Shown here: positions 15,025-24,373 of the stretch, piece by piece
Layout of the letters: each line of letters starts with the position of its first letter
How positions within the stretch are numbered: the stretch's first letter is position 1
From: JALYZC01 sp963725645
GTDB lineage: Bacteria; Actinomycetota; Thermoleophilia; Solirubrobacterales; Solirubrobacteraceae
Direction of reading: 5' to 3'
Assembly: GCA_963725645.1 (NCBI GenBank)
Contig: CAVRZD010000004.1
Coordinates: 1-64,000, forward strand
DNA: 64,000 nucleotides
The notes under the pieces: generated by a model
The model's input: the letters and a program-made list of their open reading frames with translations, nothing else
Databases searched by the model: none
What the model was told of the DNA's origin: nothing
Made by a program: the position numbers and the translations under genes

Positions 15025-17184
15025 ATGTCGCGTCTCGCAAGACTCATCGTCCTTCCCGCGGGCCGGCGCGCCAAGTTCGTTGTGCTCGGCATCTGGCTGG
15101 TCGTGCTGGCCGCCGCCGGGCCGGTTGCGGGCAAGCTCGAGAGCGCCGAAAAGAACGAGCCAGCCTCCTTCCTTCCCGGCAAGGCCGAGTCAGTCAGGGC
15201 GCTGGACACCATAAAGCGGTATGAGCGGGGCACGCAGACCCCGGCGATCGTCGTGTACCGGCACGCCGACGGGCTCACCGCCGCACAGCGCGCGGCCGTC
15301 GGTGCCGACCGCGCCGAGCTGCTCGCCCGCCCGCCGCGCGGGGTCGTCGGCGTCTCGGCGCCGGTGCTGTCACGCGACGGCACGGCGGCGCTGCTCGTCG
15401 TGCCGATCCGAGCCGGGGGCAAGTCGAGCGTGCTGGAGGGCGCCGTCACGAAGATCCGCACCCTCACCCACCGGGCGCGCGGCGGCGGGCTGCAGGTCGA
15501 GGTATCGGGTCCCGCGGGCTTCTCCACCGACGCGATCAAGGTGTTCGGCCGGATCAACAGCACACTGCTGCTGGCCACCGCGCTGCTCGTCTTCGTACTG
15601 CTCATCCTGATCTACCGCAGCCCGATCTTCTGGGTGATCCCGCTCCTATCGGTCGCCCTGGCGGAGGTGGCGGCGCGAGCCGCCGGCTACGGGCTCGCGG
15701 AGGCGGGCGTGACCGTCAACGGCCAGTCCGCGGGCATCCTGCCCGTGCTCGTATTCGGCGCCGGCACCGACTACGCGCTCCTGCTCGTGGCGCGGTACCG
15801 CGAGGAGCTGCGCCGGCACGACAGCAAGCACGAGGCAATGGCGCTCGCGCTGCGCCGCGCGGGCCCGGCGATCGTGGCATCGGGGCTGACCGTCACCGCC
15901 GGACTACTGTGCCTCACGCTGGCCGAGGTCAACGCCACCTCGGGGTTGGGGCCGATCGGCGCCATGGGCATCCTCTTCGCAATGGTGTCGATGCTGACCC
16001 TGCTCCCCGCGTTGCTGCTGGTGGCCGGGCGGCGCGCGTTCTGGCCGTACGTGCCGCGGGTGGGCGGCGAGGGCGCGGACGAGACGCACGGTGCATGGCG
16101 CCGGGTGGGCGAGCGGGTCATGCGCCGCCCGCGCCGCGTCTGGGTCGGCGCGACCGCCGTGCTGCTGATCCTATGCCTCGGTCTGACGAGCTTCTCGACG
16201 AAGCTCACGCAGGGAAACAGCTTCCGCGACACCGTGGAGTCCAAGCGCGGCCAGCAACTGCTGGACAACAGCTTCCCCGCGGGCGCCAACGCACCCGTCG
16301 ACGTCATCGTGCCCGCCGCGAGGAGCGTCGGAGCTGTGCGCGCCGCCCTGGCCCGGGCGCCGGGCGTCGCCCAGGTCCAGGCCCGGACCGTTCCCCTCGG
16401 CCCCGGCGCGCGATTCCAGCTCGCGCTGGCGAGCGATCCGTACAGCCGATCGGCCTTCGACCGCATCTCCGCCCTGCGGCGGGTGGCCAAGCGGGCGGGC
16501 GGCAGCGGCACGCTGATCGGCGGGCCGACGGCGGAGGAGCACGACCAGCGCGTATCCGCGGCACGAGACACCAGGCTGATCATCCCGGTCGTGCTCGCCG
16601 TGGTCTTCCTGATCCTCGCCGTGCTGCTTCGCGCCGTGGCCGCTCCGCTGCTCCTGATCGGCTCGGTGATCCTGTCCTTCGCGGCGTCGCTCGGGGTCGG
16701 CGCGTTCACCTTCGAGCACGTCTTCGGGTTTCCCGGCGTCGATCCGTCGTTCCCGCTCCTGGCCTTCATCTTCCTCGTGGCGCTCGGCGTCGACTACAAC
16801 ATCTTCCTGATGGCGCGTGTCCGCGAGGAGTCGGAGCGGCACGGAACGCGGCACGGAATGCTGCGCGGCCTCGCAGTCACCGGAGCGGTCATCACCTCGG
16901 CCGGCATCGTCCTGGCGGGCACGTTCAGCACCCTCGCAGTCCTGCCCCTGGTCTTCCTCACCGAGATCGGCTTCGTGATCGCGTTCGGCGTGCTGCTCGA
17001 TGCGCTACTGGTGCGCTCGGTGCTGGTCCCGGCGCTCGTCTTCGACCTCGGCGGCCGCGTGTGGTGGCCCTCGCGGCTGGCCCGCCGTGGCGAGCCCCCG
17101 GGCGAGGACGGGAACGGGTCGCGGGGCGCCCAGGGCGTTCCCGAGGCACCGGCGCCACCCAGCGGGCGCACCGTCGTCACCTGA
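15025..17184 (+). CDS. MMPL-family RND transporter
   Basis: The 719-residue membrane protein has the two-fold repeat of the MMPL family. There is one helix at about 20-40, a periplasmic loop, then five helices (about 180-335). A second half follows, starting at about residue 368 with its own loop and five helices (about 515-690). The proton-relay segments GAGTDYALLLVARYREE (about 246-262) and GVDYNIFLMARVREE (about 590-604) are present. Family members export lipids or hydrophobic compounds using the proton gradient. The preceding SRPBCC protein may deliver or sense the substrate. The tail beyond 690 is hydrophilic. Confidence 0.85.
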   Translation: MSRLARLIVLPAGRRAKFVVLGIWLVVLAAAGPVAGKLESAEKNEPASFLPGKAESVRALDTIKRYERGTQTPAIVVYRHADGLTAAQRAAVGADRAELLARPPRGVVGVSAPVLSRDGTAALLVVPIRAGGKSSVLEGAVTKIRTLTHRARGGGLQVEVSGPAGFSTDAIKVFGRINSTLLLATALLVFVLLILIYRSPIFWVIPLLSVALAEVAARAAGYGLAEAGVTVNGQSAGILPVLVFGAGTDYALLLVARYREELRRHDSKHEAMALALRRAGPAIVASGLTVTAGLLCLTLAEVNATSGLGPIGAMGILFAMVSMLTLLPALLLVAGRRAFWPYVPRVGGEGADETHGAWRRVGERVMRRPRRVWVGATAVLLILCLGLTSFSTKLTQGNSFRDTVESKRGQQLLDNSFPAGANAPVDVIVPAARSVGAVRAALARAPGVAQVQARTVPLGPGARFQLALASDPYSRSAFDRISALRRVAKRAGGSGTLIGGPTAEEHDQRVSAARDTRLIIPVVLAVVFLILAVLLRAVAAPLLLIGSVILSFAASLGVGAFTFEHVFGFPGVDPSFPLLAFIFLVALGVDYNIFLMARVREESERHGTRHGMLRGLAVTGAVITSAGIVLAGTFSTLAVLPLVFLTEIGFVIAFGVLLDALLVRSVLVPALVFDLGGRVWWPSRLARRGEPPGEDGNGSRGAQGVPEAPAPPSGRTVVT

Positions 17185-17185
17185 G

Positions 17186-17369
17186 CAGACCTTCCGTGCC
17201 GAGTTGCGGGACTCGACTGCAGATGATGACGGCCGCGTAGTTGGCATTCATCACAACAGCGGGGAGCGAGACGGCGAGCACCTGGCTGTTGACTGCGCCA
17301 TCGTCTTCGAGCTCAAGGGCGGCCGGGTTACTGACGGTCGGGAGTTGTTTCACGATCTCTACGCGACGA
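17186..17369 (+). pseudogene. SnoaL/NTF2-like gene fragment cut at tRNA-Phe
   Basis: The frame reads ADDDGRVVGIHHNSGERDG and FELKGGRVTDGRELFHDLYA. These are the middle and late strands of a SnoaL-like (nuclear transport factor 2-like) enzyme. There is no start: the sequence begins right after the MMPL stop codon. The usual C-terminal Tyr-Ala-x-Asp-x-Phe end is cut exactly where the tRNA 3' end begins. Both ends are therefore missing. The clean cut at the tRNA fits a recombination boundary. Confidence 0.6.
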
Positions 17370-17442
17370 TGGCGAGACCCGGACTCGAACCGGGGACACC
17401 ACGATTTTCAGTCGTGTGCTCTACCAGCTGAGCTATCTCGCC
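17370..17442 (-). tRNA. tRNA-Phe (GAA)
   Basis: A complete 73-nt cloverleaf is readable: acceptor GGCGAGA/TCTCGCC, D arm GCTC...GAGC, anticodon stem CACGA/TCGTG with loop CTGAAAA (anticodon GAA, complement at 17407-17409), T arm CCCCGGTTCGAGTCCGGG (with one mismatch-tolerant closing pair), and discriminator A. CCA is not encoded. Its 3' 42 nt recur at 6401 and 4485, marking it as a probable integration target. Confidence 0.95.
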
Positions 17443-17481
17443 GTGGTGGGTCCGCGATGCTAGCGCGGCTGGCGCCGGCCC

Positions 17482-18429
17482 TCAGGACCAAGCGTCCCAG
17501 CGCAGCAGGTCGGGGAGCGGATCGATCGTGTGGCCGCCGGCGAACCATCCGCCCTCCCAGATCTCGAAGTGCAGGTGGGGACCGGTCGCGTCGCCGGTGT
17601 GGCCGACCTGCCCGATCATCTGGCCCGTGAACACGCGCTGGCCCTCGTGCACCAGGGTCGTGCCCGGTCGGAGGTGCGCGTAGAAGTAGTCGCGGCCCGT
17701 CCCGTTGCCGTGGAGCGTGACGTAGTAGCCGGCCGCGCCGCCGGAGCCGGTCGAGACGACCGTGCCGCCCCGTACCGCCACGAGGGGGGTGCCGTCGTCC
17801 GCCAGGATGTCCTGGCCGGCGTGGGTGTGGCCGGTGCGCGGGGCGCCGTAGCGGTTGTCCGCAGTGCCGAACGAGTGCGCGCCGGCGACGGGGAACCGAG
17901 CGTCGTGCACCGTGACCGAAGCCGCGGCGGACGTCCGCCCGACCCGCGACCGCGTTCCTCGCCGGTCGCGGGCCAGCAGCCGCACCACGTACCGGCCCCG
18001 AAGCAGGGAGCCGGGGCTCCAGCGAACGCTGACCGCACGTCCCACGGGCTGGGCACCGAGCTCGAGCCGGATCGCCGGCCGGGTCGTGCCCCGCCGGACG
18101 ACGAGCACGGTGACCCGCACCGGCCGGACCCCGCCACGCACGGCGAAGCGCAGCCGCGCGCGCGGGCCGTCGGAGTAGGCGACGCCCGGACTGACGGAGA
18201 GCGAGACGATGCGCGGCCCGCGCGCCGGCCTGGGCTTCGGTTTCGGCTTCGGCCCGTGCTGCCCGTAGCGCACGCCGCCGGTCGGACCGCCGGGGGACGC
18301 GGTCGTGGTGGTTGACGGCTGGTCGGGCCCCACGCCGCCGGTCTGCGCCCCCGCGCTCGAGGGGAGGCCGGTCAGCATGGCGAGAGCAACGGGCACTGCC
18401 AGCGCGCGCTTGCCGGGGAGGGCGCGCAT
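17482..18429 (-). CDS. Secreted M23-family metallopeptidase
   Basis: I start at 18429 (MRALPGKRALAVPV), which gives a standard signal peptide ending near Ala-Gly-Ala-Gln; the product is 315 residues. A Pro/Lys/Gly linker (KPKPKPRPARGP) and an Ig-like beta domain (about 85-190) come before the C-terminal peptidase domain. Zinc-site motifs His-x-x-x-Asp (HTHAGQD, about 220) and His-x-His (HLHFEIW, about 292) are present. M23 enzymes cut peptide cross-bridges of peptidoglycan or serve as LytM-type regulators. All expected metal ligands are visible, so it is probably active outside the membrane. Confidence 0.85.
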   Translation of the reverse strand: MRALPGKRALAVPVALAMLTGLPSSAGAQTGGVGPDQPSTTTTASPGGPTGGVRYGQHGPKPKPKPRPARGPRIVSLSVSPGVAYSDGPRARLRFAVRGGVRPVRVTVLVVRRGTTRPAIRLELGAQPVGRAVSVRWSPGSLLRGRYVVRLLARDRRGTRSRVGRTSAAASVTVHDARFPVAGAHSFGTADNRYGAPRTGHTHAGQDILADDGTPLVAVRGGTVVSTGSGGAAGYYVTLHGNGTGRDYFYAHLRPGTTLVHEGQRVFTGQMIGQVGHTGDATGPHLHFEIWEGGWFAGGHTIDPLPDLLRWDAWS

Positions 18430-18490
18430 GTGGACAGGGTTCGGCCTCGGCAGCCCGACCACCAACCCGTGAACGAGATCTTGCGCAGGT

Positions 18491-20772
18491 TCAGTGCTCG
18501 AGCATGCGCGCCATCAACTCCCGCGCGCCGCCCTTGGCCAGCGGCTCGTTGAGGTTGCCGCACTTCGGCGACTGCACGCACGAGGGACAGCCGTCGCGGC
18601 AGCGGCACTCCGCGATCAGGCGATGGGCGTCGGCGACGAGCGTCTCGAACTCGCGGAACCCCCGCAGCGTGATCCCGACGCCCCCCGGGTGCCCGTCGTA
18701 GATGAAGATCGTCGGGCGGCCGGTCTGCGGGTGGAAGTTCGTGGACAGGCCGCCGATGTCCCAGCGATCGCACATCGCCAGCAGCGGCAGGACGGCGATC
18801 TGCCCGTGCTCGGCGGCGTGCAGCGCGCCGAGCAGGCGCTCGATCGGGAACTCCGCGTCGAGCAGGTCGTCGGGCAGCTCGTACCACAGCGCCTGGGTCT
18901 CGAACTCGGTCTCGGGCAGATCCAGCGCGGTGAAGTCGATCACCTCGTGGTCGCGCAGCGACTTGCGCTGGTAGCCGAGCACCTGCTCGGTCACGTGGAC
19001 CGTGCCGAACGAGAGCGCCACGCCGAGCGTGTCGCGGCGGTCGAGCAGGCGCTCGATCTCGGTGTTGGTCTCGCGCTTGGGCTGGGTGTAGAAGTCGCCG
19101 GAGAACGGCGACACGAGCGCCTGGCGCGCGTCGAGGTCGAGGTCGGCGACCTCGTAGGTGCGACCCAGGTGCAGGTAGACGGCGCCCGCGTGCGCGGTCG
19201 AGAACGCGCGGGCCGCCTCGATCGTGCCGATCAGCTCGCCCGAGCCCGTGTCCACGACGGCGAACGAGTCGCCCGACGCCGAGCGCAGCGACACCCGCGC
19301 GGCCGGGTAGTCCTGCGGCCGGCGCGGGACGAACCCCGTCGGCGCTCGCGCAGCTCGCCCAGCCGCTCGAGGTGCTCGGCGTGCGCGCGCCAGCGCGGCC
19401 CGAGGAACTCGGCGTCGCCGTCGCTCAGCGGGCCCTCGTGCGCCGCGCACAGCAGGTGCCCGAGATGGATCGGCTCGGACTCGTGGTCGAGGATCGCGGC
19501 CTCGACGGGGCGCTCGAGGAACTCGTCGGGGTGGCGGCAGAAGAACTGGTCGAGCGCGTCCTCGCCCGCGACGTACACCGCCAGCCCGCGTCCTCGCCGC
19601 CCCGCACGTCCCCACATCTGCCGCAGCGAGGCCACCGTGCCCGGGAAGGTCACGCACACGGCGCGCGTCGAGCGTGCCGATGTCGATCCCCAGCTCGAGC
19701 GCATCGGTCGTGACGACCGCCAGCAGCTCGCCGTCCGCCAGCCGGCGCTCGAGCTCGCGGCGCTGCGCGGGCGTGTAGCCGGCGCGGTAGGGGGCGATGC
19801 GCTCGGCCAGCTCCGGGCGGTCAGCGCGGTCGGCGGTGAAGCGCGTGATCAGCTCGACCGCCTTGCGGGAGTTGATGAAGCAGATGGTGCGCGCCCCCGC
19901 CCGCACGAGGTCGGCCAGGAGCTCGGACGCCTCGCCGAGCGCGGAGCGCGCGGGTCCCCAGCGCCTCGTCGAGCAGCGGCGGGTTCCACATCGCGACGCG
20001 ACGGCGCGCGCGCGGCGCGCCGTCGCGGTCGATCAGCGCGGAAGTCCTCCAGGCCCGTGAGGCGCTCGGCCAGCTCGACCGGGTTGGCGATCGTCGCCGA
20101 GGCGAGCAGGAAGCGGGGCGCCGTCCCGTAGGCGGCGGCGAGCCGGCGCAGGCGGCGCAGCACGTTGGCGACGTGCGAGCCGAACACGCCCCGGTAGACG
20201 TGCGCCTCGTCCACGACCACGGCGGCCAGGTTGGCGAGGAAGTCGCCCCAGGCGGAGTGGTTGGGCAGGATCCCGACGTGCAGCATGTCGGGGTTCGTGA
20301 GCACGAGGTTCGCGCGCCGGCGGATCGCCGCCCGCTCGCCGCGCGGGGTGTCGCCGTCGTAGATCGCCGGGCGCAGGCCGGGCAGCTTCAGCGCGGAAAG
20401 CGCACGCGCCTGGTCCTGCGCGAGCGCCTTGGTCGGGTAGAGGTACAGCGCGCGGGCGCGCGGGTCGGCGCACAGCACGTCGAGCGTGGGCAGGTTGAAG
20501 CACAACGACTTCCCGGAAGCGGTGCCCGTCGTGACGACCACCGGTCCGTCGGCGGCGGCCTCGAGCGCCTCGGCCTGGTGGGCGTACAGGCTGTCGATCC
20601 CCGCGCGCCGCAATCCCGCCGCCAGCTCCGGATGCAGGTCGCCGGGCAGCGGGACGGTCGTCGCCGGCCGAGCGCTCTCGACCGCCTCCGCGACCAGCCG
20701 CTCGTCGGCCGCGCCGCTCTCCAGCAGCTCGGCCCAGGGCTCGATTTCGCGCGCGACGGCCATCCGGGCCAT
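18491..20772 (-). CDS. MrfA/Hrq1-like DEAD-box helicase with DUF1998 (frameshifted)
   Basis: From the ATG at 20772 the order is an N-terminal region, the Q/Walker A segment [19 protein letters not shown]-like [10 protein letters not shown], and motif [13 protein letters not shown]. The helicase C domain follows ([33 protein letters not shown]). A C-terminal DUF1998/MZB region carries a Cys cluster ([18 protein letters not shown]). B. subtilis MrfA and yeast Hrq1 share this plan and act in repair of mitomycin-type DNA damage. The reading frame changes near 20040, 19957, 19670 and 19340, while every motif is intact. I read these as assembly indels, giving about 760 residues. It is divergent from gpgS. 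Confidence 0.8.
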
Positions 20773-20801
20773 GGTAGGCGGGCCTTGCCATAGTGGATGG
20801 C

Positions 20802-21663
20802 GTGAGCCCGCAACTGCGGTCCTTTCGATCACTCGGAGTTTCCGCCCGAGCGCGTCCGCGCCGAGCGCGACGGCGCGATCTCGGTGTGCGTCCCCGCGCG
20901 GGACTGCGCAACCACGATCGAGCCGATCGCGCGCACGCTGGTCGACCTCCGCGAGCGGGGTGTCGTCGACCAGGTCGTCGTGCTCGACGGCGCGTCCACG
21001 GACGGGACCGCCGAGCTGGCGGCCGCGGCCGGCGCCGAGGTCCACCGGCAGGCCGAGCTGCTCCCCGACCACGGACCGGTGCTCGGCAAGGGCGACGCGA
21101 TGTGGCGTGCGCTGACGATCCTTTGCGGCGATGTGGTCTGCTTCCTCGACGGCGATTCCGAGCGCTTCGGGCCGCACTTCGCCTGCGGCCTGGTCGGCGC
21201 CGTGGCGTGCGAGCCGGAAGTCCGGTTCGCCAAGGCGTTCTATCGCCGGCCGTTCCGCGCGGGCGAGGTCGAGCTGCCCGAGGGCGGCGGCCGCGTGAAC
21301 GAGCTGACCGCCCGGCCGCTGCTGCGCCGGTTCTTCCCCGAGCTCGCCGACGTGCGCCAGCCGCTCGCGGGGGAGATCGCCGCGCGCCGCGATCTCCTCG
21401 AGCGCCTGCCGTTCGCCACCGGCTACTCCGTGGAGATCGCCATGCTGATCGACGCCTACCGGGAGGTTGGGCTCGACGGGCTCGCCCAGGTCGACCTCGA
21501 CGTGCGCCAGAACCGCCATCAGCCGCTGCGGGCGCTCGGCCCGATGGCGGACGCCGTGCTCGGCGCCGTGGCGGTGCGGCTGGAGCGCGAGGGGCGGCTC
21601 GCCGGCGGCGAGGCCGCCGCTCCCGTCGAGCGCCCGCCGCTGGCCACGCTGGCGGCGTCCTAG
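20802..21663 (+). CDS. gpgS: Glucosyl-3-phosphoglycerate synthase (one-base frameshift near start)
   Basis: This is a GT-A glycosyltransferase (GT81-like). The first strand is ISVCVPARD, then [16 protein letters not shown]. The metal-binding motif is Asp-Gly-Asp-Ser ([11 protein letters not shown]), and the C-terminal part contains [14 protein letters not shown] and [12 protein letters not shown]. It transfers glucose from an NDP-sugar to 3-phosphoglycerate. The correct start is probably GTG at 20802: removing one T from the TTT at 20820-20822 joins VSPQLRSF to [16 protein letters not shown]. The 862-base span, one over a multiple of three, agrees. Without correction, the only in-frame start is GTG at 20884, inside the first strand. 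The phosphatase gene follows 12 bases downstream. Confidence 0.82.
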
Positions 21664-21675
21664 ACTCCGCGCCGC

Positions 21676-22491
21676 ATGCGCTGCCTGTACGTCGACCTCG
21701 ACGGCACTTTGCTCGGCCGCGGGGCCTCGCTGCTCCACGACGGCGATGGCGTGTTCACCCTCCGGGGCGCTCGCGCGCTGGAGGCCTGCGCGCGCGCGGA
21801 GGTCGAGGTGGTCATCTACTCCGGCCGTCGCAAGGCCCAGGTGTTCGAGGACGCCCGGCTGATCGGCGCCAGCGCCTACATCTACGAGGTCGGCGCGGCG
21901 ATCGTGATCGACGGCGAGGAGGAGTTCCTGACCGACGGCATGGAGCCCGGCGAGCGCTCGATCCACGAGCAGATCGACGACGCCGGGGCGCCCGCGCTGC
22001 TGCTCGACCGCTTCGGCGACCGCCTCGAGTACCACGCGCCATGGCACACCGGCCGCCAGATCTCGCACCTGTTCCGCGGCAACGTCGACCTCGAGGAGGT
22101 GGCCACCACCCTGGCCGACGCGGGCCTCGACGGCGTCCGCCTGGTCGACAACGGCGCGCTGCACCGGAAGGCATCGCCCACGCTGCCCGGCGTCACGGGA
22201 CTGCACGCCTACCACCTGATCCCGGCCGGCGCCTCGAAGGCCAGGGCCGTGGCGCGCCACATGCAGGCGCGCGGGTACGCGCGCGAGGAGTGCATCGCCG
22301 TCGGCGACTCGCGCGAGGACATGGAGGCGGCGAGCGTCGTGCAGACGTTCTGGTTGGTGGCGAATGCGCTGGAGCGCGACCCCGGGCTGCGCGCGGACGT
22401 CGCGGGCCGTGACAACGTGCGCATCGCGGAGGAATCGCACGGCGCCGGTGTCTACGAGGCCGTCGTGACGACGCTGGCCGAGCGCCGCTGA
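21676..22491 (+). CDS. HAD phosphatase, probable glucosyl-3-phosphoglycerate phosphatase
   Basis: The 271-residue protein shows the HAD motifs in order: DLDGTLL at 6-12 with nucleophile Asp, the Ser of IYSGRR (about 57), Lys around [11 protein letters not shown], and [10 protein letters not shown] (about 213). A C2-type cap (about 85-185) places it with the mannosyl-3-phosphoglycerate phosphatase/SPP group. Directly after gpgS its likely job is to remove phosphate from glucosyl-3-phosphoglycerate. The product would be glucosylglycerate, a compatible solute and precursor of methylglucose polysaccharides in other actinobacteria. The substrate is inferred from position. Confidence 0.8.
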   Translation: MRCLYVDLDGTLLGRGASLLHDGDGVFTLRGARALEACARAEVEVVIYSGRRKAQVFEDARLIGASAYIYEVGAAIVIDGEEEFLTDGMEPGERSIHEQIDDAGAPALLLDRFGDRLEYHAPWHTGRQISHLFRGNVDLEEVATTLADAGLDGVRLVDNGALHRKASPTLPGVTGLHAYHLIPAGASKARAVARHMQARGYAREECIAVGDSREDMEAASVVQTFWLVANALERDPGLRADVAGRDNVRIAEESHGAGVYEAVVTTLAERR

Positions 22492-22494
22492 GCG

Positions 22495-23595
22495 TCAGCC
22501 GCGGCGCCGGAACAGGTCGCGGATGCGCGCCCACAGGCGGCGCCAGAACCCGCGCCGAGGGCCGCGCCACCGCGCCGGTGGTGGAACCGTCGTACGCACG
22601 AGCCCGACCCAGTCGTCGAGCGGCAGCTCGCCCGCGATCAGGCGGCCGAGCGCGGCGGTGACGGGCGCCTCCAGCCCGGCGCGGTCGAGCGCGCGCGCCA
22701 GCAGCGGGACCGACTCGAGCGCCTCCACGGCCTGCCCGATCCGCGCCGGGATCTCGGCCGCCGGCACGCCGTCGGCCAGCAGCTCGCCGGCGCGCCGGTT
22801 GCGGCTCTGGGGGGCGAGCGCCGTGGCGACGAGGTCGCCCGTCCCGGCCAGGCCGATCAGGGACTCGGGCCGCGCCCCCTGGCCCTCGGCGAAGCGCCAG
22901 ACCTCGGCGAAGATGTGCCCGGCGGCGGCGCCCGCGGCGTTGAGGCCCTGCCGCTCGGTCGCGCCCGCGGCCAGCGCGGCGGCGTTCTTGGCCGCGCCGG
23001 CCAGCTCGACGCCGACCGGGTCGTTGGACAGCTCGCACACGACGCCCGCGCGGTTGAACACCTGCGCCAGCGTGGCGGCCAGCCGCTCGTCGGTCGACGC
23101 GGCGACCAGTCCGGCGCCCGCGGTGACCATCTCCTGGGCGTGCGCCGGGCCGCCAACGCAGGCGACGCGGTGGGGGCCGAAACGCGCGCTCAACATCACG
23201 GTCGGCGCAACCCCGTCGGGCGGGACCAGGCCCTTGGCCAGGGACACGATCGCGGAGCGGTCGCGGAGGCCCGCCGCCTCGAGGCCTGCGATGACCTCGT
23301 CGAGCCCGCGCGAGGGGACGCCCAGGAACACGTAGTCGGCGCGCGACAGCCCTGCGCTGACCCCCTCGATCCGGAGCTCCCGGGGCAGCGGGACGTCCGG
23401 GAGGTACACGGCGTTCTCCCGCTCGCGCGCCAGCGTCTCGGCCTGCTCGTCCGTGCGCGCCTGGAGCGTCGTGCGCAGCCCGCCCCGCGCCAGCAGGACC
23501 GCCACGGCGGTGCCGAACGACCCCGCGCCCACGACGACCGCTCGCCGCGAGCCAGGCGAAGGGAGCGACAGGCCGGACCGCGGGCGCTCGGGCAC
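22495..23595 (-). CDS. gpsA: NAD(P)-dependent glycerol-3-phosphate dehydrogenase
   Basis: A GTG at 23593-23595 opens a 366-residue protein. The N-terminal dinucleotide motif is Gly-Ala-Gly-Ser-Phe-Gly-Thr-Ala (about 23-30). SLAKGL (about 120) and the catalytic-lysine helix ELAGAAKNAAALAAG follow, then the C-terminal segment NRRAGELLADG. It reduces dihydroxyacetone phosphate to sn-glycerol-3-phosphate for phospholipid synthesis. The C-terminus has an Arg-rich extension (about the last 25 residues) beyond the usual 330-340 residue length. It converges with the phosphatase gene with 3 bases between stops. Confidence 0.9.
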   Translation of the reverse strand: MPERPRSGLSLPSPGSRRAVVVGAGSFGTAVAVLLARGGLRTTLQARTDEQAETLARERENAVYLPDVPLPRELRIEGVSAGLSRADYVFLGVPSRGLDEVIAGLEAAGLRDRSAIVSLAKGLVPPDGVAPTVMLSARFGPHRVACVGGPAHAQEMVTAGAGLVAASTDERLAATLAQVFNRAGVVCELSNDPVGVELAGAAKNAAALAAGATERQGLNAAGAAAGHIFAEVWRFAEGQGARPESLIGLAGTGDLVATALAPQSRNRRAGELLADGVPAAEIPARIGQAVEALESVPLLARALDRAGLEAPVTAALGRLIAGELPLDDWVGLVRTTVPPPARWRGPRRGFWRRLWARIRDLFRRRG

Positions 23596-23641
23596 GGCGC
23601 GAGGGTATCCTGCGCGGCGCCGGAGGGCGGACGCGCGCGAC

Positions 23642-24373
23642 ATGCCAGCAAACGACACCGTCGCCATCGACGTCTCCGACCTCCGCGTGACCCGGGGCGG
23701 CCAGCCGGTGCTGCACGGCCTGAGCTTCGCGGTATCCGCCGGATCCGTCACCGGCCTGCTCGGCCCGAGCGGCTGCGGTAAGACGACGCTCATGCGCGCG
23801 ATCGTCGGCGTGCAGATCGTCCAGTCGGGTCGCGTGGACGTGTTGGCCGAGCCGGCGGGTTCGCCGCCGCTGCGCGCTCGCATCGGCTACGTCACGCAGG
23901 CGCCCTCGGTGTACGGGGACCTGACGGTGCGCGAGAACCTGCGCTTCTTCGGGCGCGTCCTCGACGTGGCGCCCGAGCGCGTCGAGGAGGTGCTCGGGAC
24001 CGTCCATCTCGACGCGTTCGCCGACCGCGTGGTGGCCGGGCTTTCGGGAGGCGAGCGGGCGCGCGTCTCCCTCGCCAGCGCGCTTCTGGGCGAGCCGCCC
24101 CTGCTCGTGCTCGACGAGCCGACGGTCGGGCTGGATCCCGTGCTGCGCCACGAGCTGTGGGACACGTTCCACGGGCTCGCGGCGCGCGGCACCACCCTGC
24201 TGGTGTCGAGCCACGTCATGGAGGAGGCGTCGCGGTGCACGGACCTGCTGCTGATGCGCGATGGCCGGCTGCTGGCGTGCGAGACGCCCGATGGGCTGCG
24301 ACGGGACACGGGCCGCGAGGACATGGAGGCGGCGTTCCTGGCCCTGATCGAGCGCGCCGAGAGCGCGTCGTGA
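23642..24373 (+). CDS. ABC transporter ATP-binding protein (ABC-2 exporter type)
   Basis: The product has 243 residues. Walker A is GPSGCGKTT (about 41-49), the Q loop is VTQAPSVYGDLTV, the signature is LSGGERARVSLA (about 138-149) and Walker B is LLVLDEPTVGLDP (about 157-169). The H-loop His lies in SSHVMEEA. The GLDP after Walker B is typical of drug/lipid exporters of the DrrA/NatA group. The stop overlaps the permease start by four bases (GTGA), so the two make one transporter. The cargo is unknown. Confidence 0.9.
   Translation: MPANDTVAIDVSDLRVTRGGQPVLHGLSFAVSAGSVTGLLGPSGCGKTTLMRAIVGVQIVQSGRVDVLAEPAGSPPLRARIGYVTQAPSVYGDLTVRENLRFFGRVLDVAPERVEEVLGTVHLDAFADRVVAGLSGGERARVSLASALLGEPPLLVLDEPTVGLDPVLRHELWDTFHGLAARGTTLLVSSHVMEEASRCTDLLLMRDGRLLACETPDGLRRDTGREDMEAAFLALIERAESAS

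Larger units (their letters stand above)
4485..17442 (-). mobile_element. Putative tandem integrative island at tRNA-Phe
   Basis: The region is bounded by an intact tRNA-Phe (17370-17442) and displaced 42-nt 3' fragments at 6401 and 4485, all in the same orientation. The displaced copies lie on the 3' side of the tRNA. This is where repeated integrase-type insertion places them, so units of about 11 kb (6401-17369) and 1.9 kb (4485-6400) are suggested. Other support is a fragmentary SnoaL-like gene abutting the tRNA and a decayed IS inside. Against it, no integrase, excisionase or replication gene is seen, and most cargo looks chromosomal. The boundaries are an inference. Confidence 0.4.

Noticed and set aside
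20793..22412. Long plus-strand open frame covering gpgS and the phosphatase in a different frame
   Set aside because: It is an Arg/Pro-rich shadow with no domain. The true genes in the neighbouring frames have clear motifs. The first few codons only look genuine because of the one-base slip in gpgS.
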